Positions 43,170 through 54,112 of a stretch of DNA of 64,000 bases are shown here, one piece after another (within the stretch, counting starts at the first letter, position 1; every line of letters starts with the position of its first letter). The stretch spans positions 5,277,501 through 5,341,500 of the forward strand of contig CM065646.1 of NCBI GenBank assembly GCA_033220425.1, read 5' to 3'. The position numbers and the translations under genes are program-made. Under the pieces are notes generated by a model, which ran no database searches, was not told where the DNA came from, and saw nothing but the letters and a program-made list of their open reading frames with translations. Origin of the DNA: Lepraria neglecta (taxonomy: Eukaryota; Ascomycota; Lecanoromycetes; Lecanorales; Stereocaulaceae).

Positions 43170-44680
43170 TCACCGCCTTCGTCCAAATCTTCCCCCACCT
43201 TTCCCCTTCGATTGCTTGTTCTTGATCTTCAGCGCCCTGAAATTTGCATGAGCCGTCGCACTGATCTTCTTCCTGACCTTCGCTGCGAAGCCTTCTTTCT
43301 TTTCTCCACTCTTTTCCGTAGTCTTATTTTTGCGATTATTAGACTCCTCCATCTCGTGGTCAGTGGCCAGCTCGTCCTCGTAATCATCTTCATCGCCTTT
43401 CGGTCCTTGCATTGTAGCCAGAGTCTCCTCCACCACAGCTTGCTGGCCGTCATCTTCGCTTTCCGCTTCACCCTTCCATGCCGGCTCCGGCTTCCATTTT
43501 GCAACATTTGGCTTCATAAGCACCCTTCTCGTCGTTCGCTTTTGCCCCTTCTTCTTCCACACTTTCAGAGGCTTGCCATCTCTCCCTTTCCCTTCCTTCT
43601 CGATTTCGCTATCCTCGCTGTCTCCACCGCCATCAGGTCCAAGAGGCATGTCTGGCCTTTGACTATCATCGACAAGAATCTTTGGTTGGACAGCTTTACT
43701 GCTAGGAGCATAATCTCCCTCCATCTCTCTCAGCATCTCCAATTCTTCATCCAGTTTCTCATCTTCCATATCCCGCAACCCCTTCACCAGGGTGCTCAGT
43801 CCTCTACCTGCTGGTTTTGGAAGCTTACGCACCATGACTGGGCTCCACGATATGTCCTCTTCGAGGGTTTCATTCTCCTTTCCAGTGTAAGCGCGTTGGC
43901 TATCTCGGCGCAGGAAAGCAGGTGTTTCGTCGAAGCGGAGTTTCGAGACGCCGTTTCGCGAGCTAGGTGTATGGCTGTTTAGAACGCGGTTGGCTGAGGG
44001 TGTGAGGAACGTGTTTAAGTAGGTCTGTTTGGATGCGCTGAGGGGAGATTTGTGGCGTCTTTTTCCTGTTGATGCCGGCACTGGTTCTCGATCTTGGGTA
44101 GATGAGCGCTTTGACGGCGTTGTTTGCATTCTACTTGCAAGGGAAAGCTGTACATATCGCTTCGAAGGCGTGTTGTCTTTCGACGACGTTGAGAGACGGT
44201 CAAAAAGTCCTAGGACCTGTCCATCCTTTTGGGGAGTGGGGCCAATGGAAGTTCGATGTGTGGTTGGTGACAGATACGTAGATGTTGGCGAGTCGTATGT
44301 GGCGATAATGGAGTCATGAATGGAATGGTTAGACTTCAATCGCTTGCTAGGCGTGTGATTAGAAGGAGGAAGATTGGAGATAGTCGAGCGGTGACGCTTC
44401 TTCGTAGGCGTGGCAGTTTTGGAGGCTGGAGGCTGTTGTGAAGGGTGTCTTAACCTGTTATATTGCTTATATTTCTCCTCTGAATCATGTCAATCTATGA
44501 TCGAGAGGTCTGGTCATGGGAAATCATACCAATATCCGGATGCTGCTTGATGTCTTCGCGTCCTGCTTTGCGGCCTTCGTGCGCGGCGGCGAACGAGGTC
44601 TCCCATGCTTTCAACTCTTGACGGAGAGCCGTCAAAATGACTTGTGTCTCCGTACTAAGCTCAGTAGTTGAGGCAGCCAT
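43170..44680 (-). CDS. SLD2: DNA replication regulator SLD2
   Basis: Initiation factor that, when phosphorylated by CDK, bridges Dpb11 to the pre-loading complex at origins. Two exons, 44680-44530 and 44479-43170, 486 residues. The N-terminus has the family signature: LRQELKAWETSFAAAHEGRK, then REDIKQHPDI, continued across the 50-nt intron into EEKYKQYNRLR. The middle carries about ten Ser/Thr-Pro sites (for example TATPTKK, HTPSKR, NTPSKR, TTPSKR, HKSPLS, SWSPVM), as expected of a CDK target. A helical piece, GLSTLVKGLRDMEDEKLDEE, follows, and the C-terminus is very basic (KNKQSKGKGGGRFGRRR). A start at 44680 (MAAST) is preferred to one 10 codons upstream. Confidence 0.9.
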
Positions 44681-44895
44681 TACTTGGAGTGAAGTCAACA
44701 AGAGAGGCACCTGAATTTCATGCTACGGCCGGGCCGCGTCGCGGGGTTACGCGTTTCCCGCCAAGGCTGCCCCGCTAGCGAAGGCAGCTCAAGTCCTCCA
44801 GCAAACATCTTCAATCTTTTCTTTCTACAGCAACCATTAACAGCTTTTTTGGGCATTGAAACTAAAAAACTAACTTCGACCGGTAGAGATGCCTC

Positions 44896-45496
44896 CTATC
44901 CCTTCTTCAACTGGTCCCTAACCCGCATCAATGCCTTCCCCAACTTATTCTCACCCCATTCCTTCTCATTCCCCAGTGCATGCTCTGAATCAAAACCAAT
45001 CCCCCAGACCCTATCATTCGGACTCGTCTCCACAATCTACCTATCCCACGTCCCCAGTAAGATCTCCTTCAACCGCTGATCCTGCGAAAACTTCAACAGA
45101 TTCGCCCTCTCAACCACCCCATCACAATTCGCATCCCAAACCTCCTGGTCAAAGTTCTTCACCTCCCTTCCCAACGCCTTTGCCTCTCCCGGCCCTGATG
45201 TTGCTAGGATCTTCTCGGCTACGGCATCATCTCCCATAAGAAATGCTTTGAAATACATCATATACTGCTCTGAGGTGTGGAATTGCAGGGGGCTTGCCGG
45301 TTTCTTCGTGGGTGGAGTCGGGGTCGTTGAAGAGTGAGGGATACCATTGTTGGAGACATACTTCGGGTTGGGGACCTTCGTAGCCGAAGAAGAAGACGTG
45401 TTTTTCTGTGACGAGGGGAGGGAGTTCTTGGGCGTGCTGGAGCGAGGTGGGGAGGTTGGGGTTGTTGTCGCCTACCCAGCGTAGTCCTTCTGGCAT
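44896..45496 (-). pseudogene. NADAR-domain gene with a frameshift and a premature stop
   Basis: NADAR/YbiA-family proteins act on ADP-ribose or riboflavin intermediates. The family blocks appear in order: HVFFFGYEG, QQWYPSLFND, FHTSEQYMMYFKAFLMGDD, AKALGREVKNFD, ANLLKFSQDQRLKEILLGTWDR, then IVETSPNDRVWGIGF and WGENKLGKALMRVR. Two lesions break it. At 45288-45292 a run of five G (C on the coding strand) shifts the frame between EETGK and LQFHTSEQ; four would keep it open. At 45039-45037 a TAG splits GTWDR from IVETSP. No intron explains either, since conserved sequence abuts both sides. Sequencing error could explain one lesion; two make a true pseudogene more likely. The stop at 44898-44896 is 200 bp from SLD2. 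Confidence 0.82.
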
Positions 45497-45965
45497 GATT
45501 GCTGTTGTGGATTTCGTAGATTGCTGTAAATACGTAAATTAAGATGTAAAGTTCAGGATCAGGAGCATTTTCGAATTATATGAAACCTCTCCAAGCCACA
45601 TAATCGGGCTGGAGGATGTGCGGGGAAGATGCTTGATATTGTCCTACTTGATCTACCCTCCAGACCCAAAGCATGAAACACAATTTAGATTTGCCTGATC
45701 CAAGTCCATGCACTCCTGAGCGTTCACAGGCAGCGTTAATGATACAGAGCCTAGGGTTACCTGGTTGTGGCCTGACTCGCTGCCTGCTCTGCCTGCTCTG
45801 CCTAAACCTCCCTAGGAATTTGTGCAACTTTCGCAAAAATATAATGACCATGGATCCATCAAGCCCCAATTCTCGTGCTTCTCGTCCCGAAACTCCTTGA
45901 TAAAGCATTTGGATTGCTAAATCCCGCCGCATTGATTTTCAGATTTTCAAATATCGAATCCCAAG
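45497..45965. promoter_or_regulatory. divergent promoter region of the NADAR pseudogene and MOG1
   Basis: 469 bp between two divergent starts. It contains a short TGCCTGCTC tandem near 45780-45800. No gene seen. Confidence 0.4.
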
Positions 45966-46978
45966 ATGGTAGCAGAATTCAAGCACACAGAGCTCTTTGG
46001 AGGTGCTATCACAGCCAATTTACCCTCTGATTTCGCTGATGTTAGGTAAGAGACGATTTTTAGTCTGTCTAGTACTGTTGTTCTGTTAATGCGAATCTTT
46101 CTCCACATTTCAAATATAGAAAAGCTATGAGAAACCAGACACGACTCCTTTTATGGACCATCATTGTCCCATAGCTGGGTCTTTGGATTTATGTTATATC
46201 TCAGCTTGTTCTCATTATTGGAAAGGCTACTGTCGATGTCAGAGATATGACCAAGCCCCTGTTTTCTCATCTTCGATATGCCATCTTTCTCCCATGAATT
46301 CAGGCTGATCCCCCTTTCCCCACAGCACAATCCGCCAAGTCCCCGACAACCAAGAAGTCTACCTCGAAGCCAACGGCTTCACCTCCCTAACCATCGACCT
46401 CACCGAGCGAGTAACCCAGTTCTCAACCGACAAAGAAGCGCTGGAATACCATCTCGCCGACATCATCGCTGAAGGTGACACTAAGCAGATAGTGTCGGTC
46501 TTCGAGAACGTGCAGCTGTCGAAATTTCCGTAAGTATTCAATATGTATTCGAGATCGTCTTTCGACCCCTCCTCTTCAGTTTTGTAGTCCTTTTGACACC
46601 TTCTACTACCATTCAATCCCATCTAACGCCTTTTCTTCCCCCCACAGACCCAACACCCCCGTCCTCTCCCTTATAGCAACAACCAGACCCCCTCCCCCAG
46701 GTCCAGGAGCGGCTAGAAGACCTCACGCTCCAACCAACACAGACATCCACCTCACCCTGATCAGACTGGTGGAGCAAAGCACGGATATAGTAATCACACT
46801 GAACGTACCGCACATCCCCAGCGAGACGGAAGCGGAAGACCCAGCGGCTGGGGATGGTGATGCTGTTAGGAAGCAGCTTAATGAACGGACCGAGAGGGCA
46901 GTGCTGATGAAGGAAACTTGGGAGATGGTTGTGGGGAGTGTGGAGATTAGGGATTGGAGCCTTTTTGGTACCGAGTAG
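45966..46978 (+). CDS. MOG1: Ran-binding nuclear import factor MOG1
   Basis: Binds Ran (Gsp1) and helps nuclear protein import. Three exons: 45966-46045, 46326-46529 and 46648-46978, 204 residues. The start is diagnostic: HTELFGGAITANLPSDFADV joined across intron 1 to STIRQVPDNQEVYLEANG, the Mog1/PsbP-like signature. Later blocks are AEGDTKQIVSVFE, LIRLVEQSTDIVITLNVP and MKETWEMVVGSVEIRDWSLF. Intron 1 is 280 nt, much longer than the local norm, and intron 2 is 118 nt. All junctions are in phase. Confidence 0.92.
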
Positions 46979-47657
46979 GCGATGGAATGAATCGTTGGAT
47001 TAGTCTGGTTAAGACTGGCTGGGGAAGAAAGACGATGTTGACAGACCGGCAAGGAAAAGGGCTAAAGGATGGTTGGATTGAAGTGCGAAGTAGGTTCCAA
47101 ATTGTTTTTACAACATTAAGATAATCTCATATTAGATCTACTCCGTGTCATGCAACCAGACTCTCATGCAGACCTCACCAAGTCGAGTTCACAGATTTCA
47201 GCTTTGCTTTCACAGTGTCCTGGTCGACGTCGCTCTTTTTTATCCCGAAGTTTGCTCTGGAGTCTGATCTGTTCATAAGGCTGCATTGGCAAATTTGCTC
47301 AAGGTTCTTGCCTCTGGATTTGTTCTGACTTCGCGCGCGCTCAGGATCGAATCAGAAAGCGAAAGCCTGGAGGCTCAATATTACGTGGAACAGGAGAAGT
47401 CTACCATCAGTCTTGTTGCTGAATCTCACATTGCATGCGCAAAGCACTAGCTTAAAAATGTTGCAAAACTGAGCAAGGCGTTGCTTTGTCTATGAGGCGT
47501 GACAATCGGAAACAGGCTTGAGTTGGCCAATTTTACGTGGAGCTGGTCAATCCCAATGCTTCCTGAGTTATTCGCGTAACAATTTTCTCTAGACTTGGAA
47601 ACGCATCATATGATACTAGCTTGACTCCTGCAATGCAGCTCAAATACCATGCAGATC
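46979..47657. other. convergent 3' region
   Basis: 679 bp between converging MOG1 and the SprT-type protease gene. No gene, repeat or RNA recognised. Confidence 0.4.
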
Positions 47658-49791
47658 TTACGAAGCCAGATTAACGAAATCCAACTTCCTCACCACAGCA
47701 TCTAAATCATCCTCATCCTTTTCTTTCTCGTCCTCTGCCGTGCCCGCAGATCTCATCTCTCCGTTCTCGACTGCATTAGCTTTCTTGCTCTCCCTGAATT
47801 CCCTCCCCAAAATGGCCATGATCTCCCCAAAACCTTTTCCAGGATTTTCCAGCTTCACTCTTTCATGCTCCTTCTTCACAAATTCCTGATAGTTGCTTCT
47901 TTTACCCTCTGCTTGACCCTTTCTAGGTGTGGGCTGCACCTGCACTAATTTCCCCCTACAGCTGCCGCATGAATGCTTTGAAGGGTCGATGGATTTGCTG
48001 TGGCGTTTGTACTCTAGTTCGCAAGCGGTGCAGATCCAGATGTATTTGTAGGAAATCGTGTAGGCATGTTTTGTTGTTACGTGGATGTTGCGGTGGGAGA
48101 AGACTTTGGTGCATTTTTTTGCCCTAGTTGGGAGTGTGAGAAAATGAGACTGGAAAGGAGCGAAGCAAGGTTGACGAGCATCGGGAATCATCATAAGGAT
48201 TGGAAGGATCGTGCTACATACCATTCTTTGAACTCCTTGCCATGAGGGTTGTCTTTTATGCCGCTGATCATGAAGTTGGCCAAGTGACAGTACTCGTGGG
48301 CTATCACATTCACAAGACGATCTTGCAATGCATCAGTCTAGATCTCAGGTGTAGGATTCTAACATACCTTCATCATCAATCACCTTTTCCGCGAGCTCAA
48401 TCGAAGCATGATGGCAGTGCGTAGTCGTTGATACTGTGCCATCAGCAGTCTTTGACCGTATGTGCTCTCGTCTCCAATTGGCTCGACCAGCCGTTGATGA
48501 GAGCTTCTTGCTCCAGATGATCTTGATTCCACCAGTAGACTCGGCCAATGCGGCGACTTGACCTTGGGCAACGGTTTGATCAACTTCGGCCAAAAATGAG
48601 GTAGCTAATCGTTGCTTCTTCTCATCGAAGGCTTTTCGTCGTGAGACTGCTTCTTTATTTTTCTTGGCTGGACTCTTTGCAGGGCTTCTTTGAGGAGATT
48701 CTGAAGGGGATAGTTCGTCTTCGTCATCATCTACGGAGTAAAGTCGGAATTTACGAGGAGACTTGAGTGTTTTCTTGGGCCAATATTGCTCGTTCCAGTC
48801 ATTGATGACTTCTTGACTCCAGAAAGCGTCTATACTGGATCTATGAGGAGTGGGTGGTATTCGATTTTTTTTCGAAGGTGATTGCAGTTTAGATTTCGGT
48901 GGACTTGATGGGGGCGTAACTGGATGACGAGCATCTTTAGATTTTTGTGGCGAGTTTGATCTTGGAGGAGAGCTTGAAGATATTAGTGCTGCTAGGAAAA
49001 AATATTAGAGAAGACAGCACTTACAATCGTAGTCTACTAAATGATTCATCTATATTTGAAATTCCGCCAATTGGATCCGACTTTCGACAAGGAATTTGGC
49101 AGTCAGGTGGAGACTTGGGGCATATAACGGAAGAGGCATTTTTCTTGGGCGAGGTCAAATCGATTATACCAGATTTCTTGCGGCTCTTTGGAGGCGACTT
49201 TCTTGGAACGAAGGAGGTATTCTCTTCGGGCACCACATCCTTCCTCGAAAATGGCTGTGCGTTTCTCTTCCTTTGCAACTTAGGCGGGAGGACCTCATCA
49301 TCGCTAGCAGAGTCCGGCACGACAAAGCCGGAAAGATCGGTAAAAGACTCATCGTCCTCTGGAAAGGATAAACACGCGTCTGATAACCTCGAAGCAAATT
49401 TGCTATAGTCCACTGTCACCATGGCTAGTCTATTTGGACTCGATCTGAACCTTTGGTCTTCTGCGAAACATTCTGTCCCGAGATCGTTATATCCTCTGGC
49501 ATTGAATTGGTCGTTGGCTTTGGATAGAAGAGAATTGATATTACCAAGCTTCAGGTTGCCCAGGGGTCGTTGTTTGCTGATTCGCTTTTCGTGGCCGTTC
49601 CCTTTGCTTATTGATCGAGCATTGGCATCTGGACAGTCCCTAATTTTCTCCTTTCGAGGTGAGCCACTGCCAAGCCCTGTCAGAGGAGTCTTTGTAGGAC
49701 ATTTGATACCGGCTTCGCCAGGCTTCCGCAACAGAAATGAGAGCTCAGGAAATTCATCGTCACTGTCAATGCTTTCGTTGAGTTTTGCCAT
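47658..49791 (-). CDS. SprT-type DNA-protein crosslink protease, GCNA/ACRC-like
   Basis: Nuclear zinc protease of the Spartan/GCNA group that clears DNA-protein crosslinks. Four exons: 49791-49025, 48972-48368, 48321-48222 and 48123-47658, introns 52, 46, 98 nt, 645 residues. Residues 1 to about 370 are disordered and charged, with acidic N-terminus (SIDSDDEFPEL) and many Ser-Pro and Lys-rich pieces. The SprT domain begins near residue 375 (KAFDEKKQRLATSFLAEV; IIWSKKLSSTAGRANW). Exon 3 carries the active site HEYCH (HExxH) in NVIAHEYCHLANFMI, followed by NPHGKEFKEW. Then a zinc ribbon, CTAC...CGSC, and an HMG-like helix end (NYQEFVKKEHERVKLENPG). Intron 1 uses an acceptor (TTCAAG) 12 nt after a CTAAT branch point; a nearer CCTAG would break the frame. 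Confidence 0.9.
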
Positions 49792-50193
49792 CTCTCTGCA
49801 TTCCTTGTTAGCCCATAAGTCCAATCTAGTGTATAACGTGCGTTGTAGTGGTAGCGCTTTTTCGCATGTAAACACTCGTTTCCTAGGGCGACGCTAATGA
49901 ACTCGCGTATGGCTCCATAAATTATTTGTTCACTCGACACAAGGTTACATCAATGGTGCATACTATGGAACGATTTGATTTAACGTTTGTAAGTCTCCTG
50001 ATCCTTTTAATTCGTACACGGTAGCCTTCGTCTAAGACATAAGTAAAGAGAAACTAGGAATATAAACTCCTTCGACCAATTCCGACCTCAGCCTCCTCGT
50101 CATCATCATCATCTAAACCATACAGTCTTCTCACCAGCTTTTTCAAAGCAACGCTCGCATCACCCCAGATGAACAATCCCGTTGCCCACGAAA
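49792..50193. other. intergenic between the SprT protease and the glucanosyltransferase gene
   Basis: 402 bp, both neighbours on the minus strand. It should contain the protease promoter and the GH72 terminator. No gene seen. Confidence 0.4.
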
Positions 50194-52066
50194 CTATAGC
50201 AAGACCATTCCAACGCCAACAAGCATTGCGCTCGTGACGTACGCTGCAAGCTTAAGGATTCCAAAGTCAAACGCAGGTACCGTAAGAACAATTGCAGCGG
50301 CCTTGCTCGTGGAGGAGGTTCCACCACTACCACCATTGCCATTACCGGAGCCGGAGATACCAGTGGCCGCAGGTGCATTAGTGACAGTCCCGGTCCCTTG
50401 AGCACCCGCTTGGCTGGTTATCGATGCGCAGCTTGAGGCAGCCTTTGCACTCTGTGTCTGCGCAGTCCCAGAGAAGTCACAAGCTTGGTTGTTCTGGGTG
50501 TTCGTTGATGTTTGATTCAGGTAGTACTGGTTATAAGCCCATGAGAGTCGCTCGGTGCCATTGCACATGGAATAAGCCCCGTACGCGCCGGTGGTCCCAT
50601 TGGCGAGGATACCCTCGCAATTGTTTACACCGCCGACGGTAGGACTACAGATGTAGGCGAACTGCTTCGCGACATCGGTATCACTGAGACTTGATTTGGC
50701 GGCGCATTTAAGGCTCGACATCATGCAGCTGCAGATTGCCTCATTTGGAGTTGGTGGAAGTGCAGTGGCGGCCTGCCAGGTTGATGTCGTTGGGCAAGCC
50801 TGGGGGGAATTGCTTGGGGTGTAAGAAGCGAAGTTAGGACCGGTCGGGTTTACTTTGGCAATTTGAGTGGATAGGTTGTCAAAGTCCTTGTTCGTGGTAG
50901 CTTTGTTGTCACTTCCAATGCTCACGAGCCCTGCACAAAATAAGTATTTACATCAAGCATCCTGGTTATGGACCTTACCGTAATTATTTGTTTCCTGGAA
51001 GTACATATAGATAATTCCACCAGACCATACTTTCGTCATGTTGGTGCCGAACAATTCTAGCACTTCGTCGAATGGTCGTGGCTCCACTTTGTTGCAGCCG
51101 TATTCCGCGAAAAAGGCAGGGACATTGTAGGTTGAAAATTCCTGCGTTCTGGCCTCGTATTGGGATGCACTGTAGGAAGACGTACCGCACCAGGAATAGA
51201 TGTTGTAGCCCCAGAAGTCGATGCTGTCCTCAGCTGGGCCGCAGTTGAAATAGTCTGCGAGCTCTGTCCGAGTGTCGTCATCGTCTGTTGCGTATCCGAC
51301 ACCCATAGGTCGGTACTTCTTATTGACAATGTAGGCTTTCATGTCTCGGACAGCTGCTTTGACGAAAGCACTTGCAGCTGTATTATTAGGCGCATTAGAG
51401 ACTTCATTGCCTGCAAAGAAGCCCAGAGTGTTTGTGTAGTTCGAAAAACCATCAATGACACTGGCGTAGCGGACATAGATATCCTCATTCCACTCTGGGG
51501 TGTCTCGGTTGATGGATACGGTAGGATTTCCAAGATCTAGTATGACGTAGATGCCAGCATTTGTGAGCAAGGACATACATTCCGAGTGATCTTTTGTAGG
51601 GTCAACGGCGTAGACGCGGATGGTGTTTGTTTGGAGCTGTTGTAGAAGAGGAACATCGCGAGCACAACCCGCAGCGTCAGCCAATGGGTCAGTGTAGCCG
51701 CCGTTGGCGTTGGAGGTGGTAGAGCCGTTGCCTGTGAAATCCTCTGCTACAAGTTAGACTCAATCTCCTGCTATAACCTGGACGTACTTACGTTGATAGG
51801 CTACGCCTTTTATGAAGCTGGACGGAAGATCATCAGCATTCAGGCTAGCGTCTTGTCCTTCCTCATTACTCACAATTCTGTGCCGTTTGTCTTGTAGAAG
51901 AACTTGGACCCCTGCAGAGAGAAGCAGATCATCAGCTCGAGTACTGATTGTAAGCAAATATTGGTAGACATACCTTGATTACGATTGGGTCAAGCTGAGC
52001 TACCGCTGACGCTGCAAACCAACTCGCCGCTGCAATGGCAGTTGTGACAACTCGGAAACCCTTCAT
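50194..52066 (-). CDS. GPI-anchored 1,3-beta-glucanosyltransferase (GH72 + CBM43)
   Basis: Elongates and branches cell-wall beta-1,3-glucan at the outer plasma membrane (Gas/Gel family). Five exons: 52066-51974, 51911-51874, 51817-51792, 51743-50979 and 50930-50194, introns 48-62 nt, 552 residues. A signal peptide (residues 1-23, ending AASAVA) precedes the GH72 domain. The acid/base Glu is in [11 protein letters not shown] and the nucleophile Glu in AFFAEYGCN. Then comes a cysteine-rich X8/CBM43 domain (about 375-465: [43 protein letters not shown]), a Ser/Gly/Thr linker, and a hydrophobic C-terminus ([18 protein letters not shown]) for GPI attachment. The CBM43 places it in the Gas1/Gas2/Gel4 subgroup. 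It lies divergently from FKS1, maker of its substrate. Confidence 0.95.
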
Positions 52067-54112
52067 TGTTGCTGGTGATGGATGGGATTATGATGAATGA
52101 GAGATGGAATAATTATCGAGATGGTGAGACAATTCGTGCAGTTGCGCCCCAACGGCCTTCTCAGTACCGTGTGGGAAAGTAGCAGGAAGGTACACTTAAC
52201 GAAAGACTTGCGCGTTTGGAGTCAACGCGGGGTCGCTATGAACAGCGGTTTGATAAAGAGAGAGAGTGTGTGTGAACGAGAGTCGATTATGGAGATGTGT
52301 GATCATCGAGAGGATAGAAGAGTAGTAAGTCGGCTTGGCAATATGTAGAAGTCGAAACACGAATGGTTGCCGCAGTCTCAATTCTTTCGGCACAGCTGAT
52401 CCAGTGGTGGGGCTCGGCTTTGTTTGGCGACACGCAATCCTCTCCCACTTCTGGCCACTAAAACGAAAGTCACGTGCACAATGGTGTCCCTGCGACGGCA
52501 GAGAAAACGGCTACGCTGAAACTTTTAGGACCCTCAGCTCTTAGGTAGGTTGGCTTCCCTAATTTCCATCTCAGCTGGCGCTACCAAGGTTGAGAAAGTA
52601 TGCCTCCTGAAGCAAAACTCAGCTCGGATCGGGATTTCGGTTGGACAAAGGCGCTCTCAGCCCGGATTGGAAAGTTTGAGCATTCCAGAGCTGTATTGCA
52701 GATTGAGCTTACAGAGGCCTAATACATGTAATGTAATGCAGCGGGAGGTAAATTTCAATCTATTTGTGAACGCCTACCCCTTAGCCACCTGTCTCAACGC
52801 TGATCACGGCTTTATCCATTGCGATCCTCCGGAGCCAACAATTTAGCCAATGCTTTAACCGCTTGGAGCCACATCGCCACCACCTCCACCTATTTTTATC
52901 CCGCCCAATCAATTTCTTGCCATCGCAGGATGCTGGATAGCTATGGTGATCACGAAACTTGGCAGGGTTGTTATTCAAAAACAAGAAGACCAATTGAGAT
53001 GGCATTTTATAGATCTGCATGCCAATATACACGGGACTTCAATAAGGCATAAAGGAAAGAAGCTGTTGAGATGGATAGGCACGGTGAGTTGGGATTACCT
53101 ATCATCCTAATTCGGATGGATTCTCGCTTGGCTTCAGGATTGAGGATTGACCGTAGTCGTTGACCGATGCAATGAAGTTCGAGAACCTCTCATTCTCCAA
53201 GCTACAGTGAGAGACAATTGATCGCATGAGCTTATTGAGTGTCCTACTCCAATTTTGAAAAGTTTTCGTCCATCCATTAGAGTATTGCGTAGAATAATCG
53301 TTGCGCGTCTCTCTTCCTTGTCGCATGCGAAAAGCTGCGAATACGATGTTGTAAGATTTGTATTGTAAAAAACGAGTTAGAGGTGGATACATCAGTACAA
53401 AGATCAGCCAATCAAGTCCACGTCTATCTGCTGTAAATCCACTTGGACTTAGCGCCATTCTGCAGTGGGCTGCTTCTCCCTATTTCCTCAAGCAGGCCGC
53501 CCCCTTCTTTTCACTTTGTACCAACTCTACCGGTCTCTCTTTTCTTCTGTACCTCAATCAATCTGCTTGTCATCGTTGCCGGCGATATCTGTCGCTCGCT
53601 CGGGGTTGTCAGAGAGAGAAGGAGGCCAGTGCTTCTTTTACTGGACCCCTTGGAAGGCACGGCGAAAAACTTGGTAGCGCGGAGCAACTGCGCAGTCAAC
53701 ACCCTGACGCCTTCCTTCACCTTCGTTATCAACCGGCACAAACACACGTCAACGTACTCAGCATCCTCAATCGTTTCGACAATACCTCCACAAACAATCT
53801 GAGATTGCTACCATAATAATAAACGATAACTTCGAGGGTGGATCAGACTCTACTCTCGCTTTTTGTACTACGTTTCAGGTCCGCCGCACAACTCTACGCG
53901 ACGGGCGGTCAACGCAACACACCTTAGACTCAACAACCACTGTCGATGTGGATTAATTGAAGTGAGTTTTCTCGCCCCTGATGTTGCGGGGATCCCACCT
54001 TCCTTGCTACTGAACCTTCCATCCCTTACCGCTACCCTGCATCGTTACATGTGCTGTGGATCATCCACTTACTGGTATGCAGGCACACACTTGAAGCTCG
54101 CAATCCTCCATC
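52067..54112. promoter_or_regulatory. 2-kb divergent region between GH72 and FKS1
   Basis: Holds the promoters and leaders of two cell-wall genes. The last 700 bp before FKS1 are pyrimidine-rich. A likely 5'-UTR intron runs from GTGAGT at 53962 to ATGCAG at 54082, with TTACTGG near its end. Frames such as 53358-53816 are open but not protein-like. No RNA gene is seen. Confidence 0.45.

Noticed and set aside
42942-43982. 346-codon open frame on the plus strand across the SLD2 gene
   Set aside because: It is antisense to SLD2, whose N-terminal signature and S/T-P sites are clear. Its Leu/Phe/Ser-rich product is what the reverse of a charged coding region gives.
53358-53816. 152-codon open frame upstream of FKS1
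   Set aside because: Lies in a pyrimidine-rich leader region with three overlapping frames open at once; no conserved motif.
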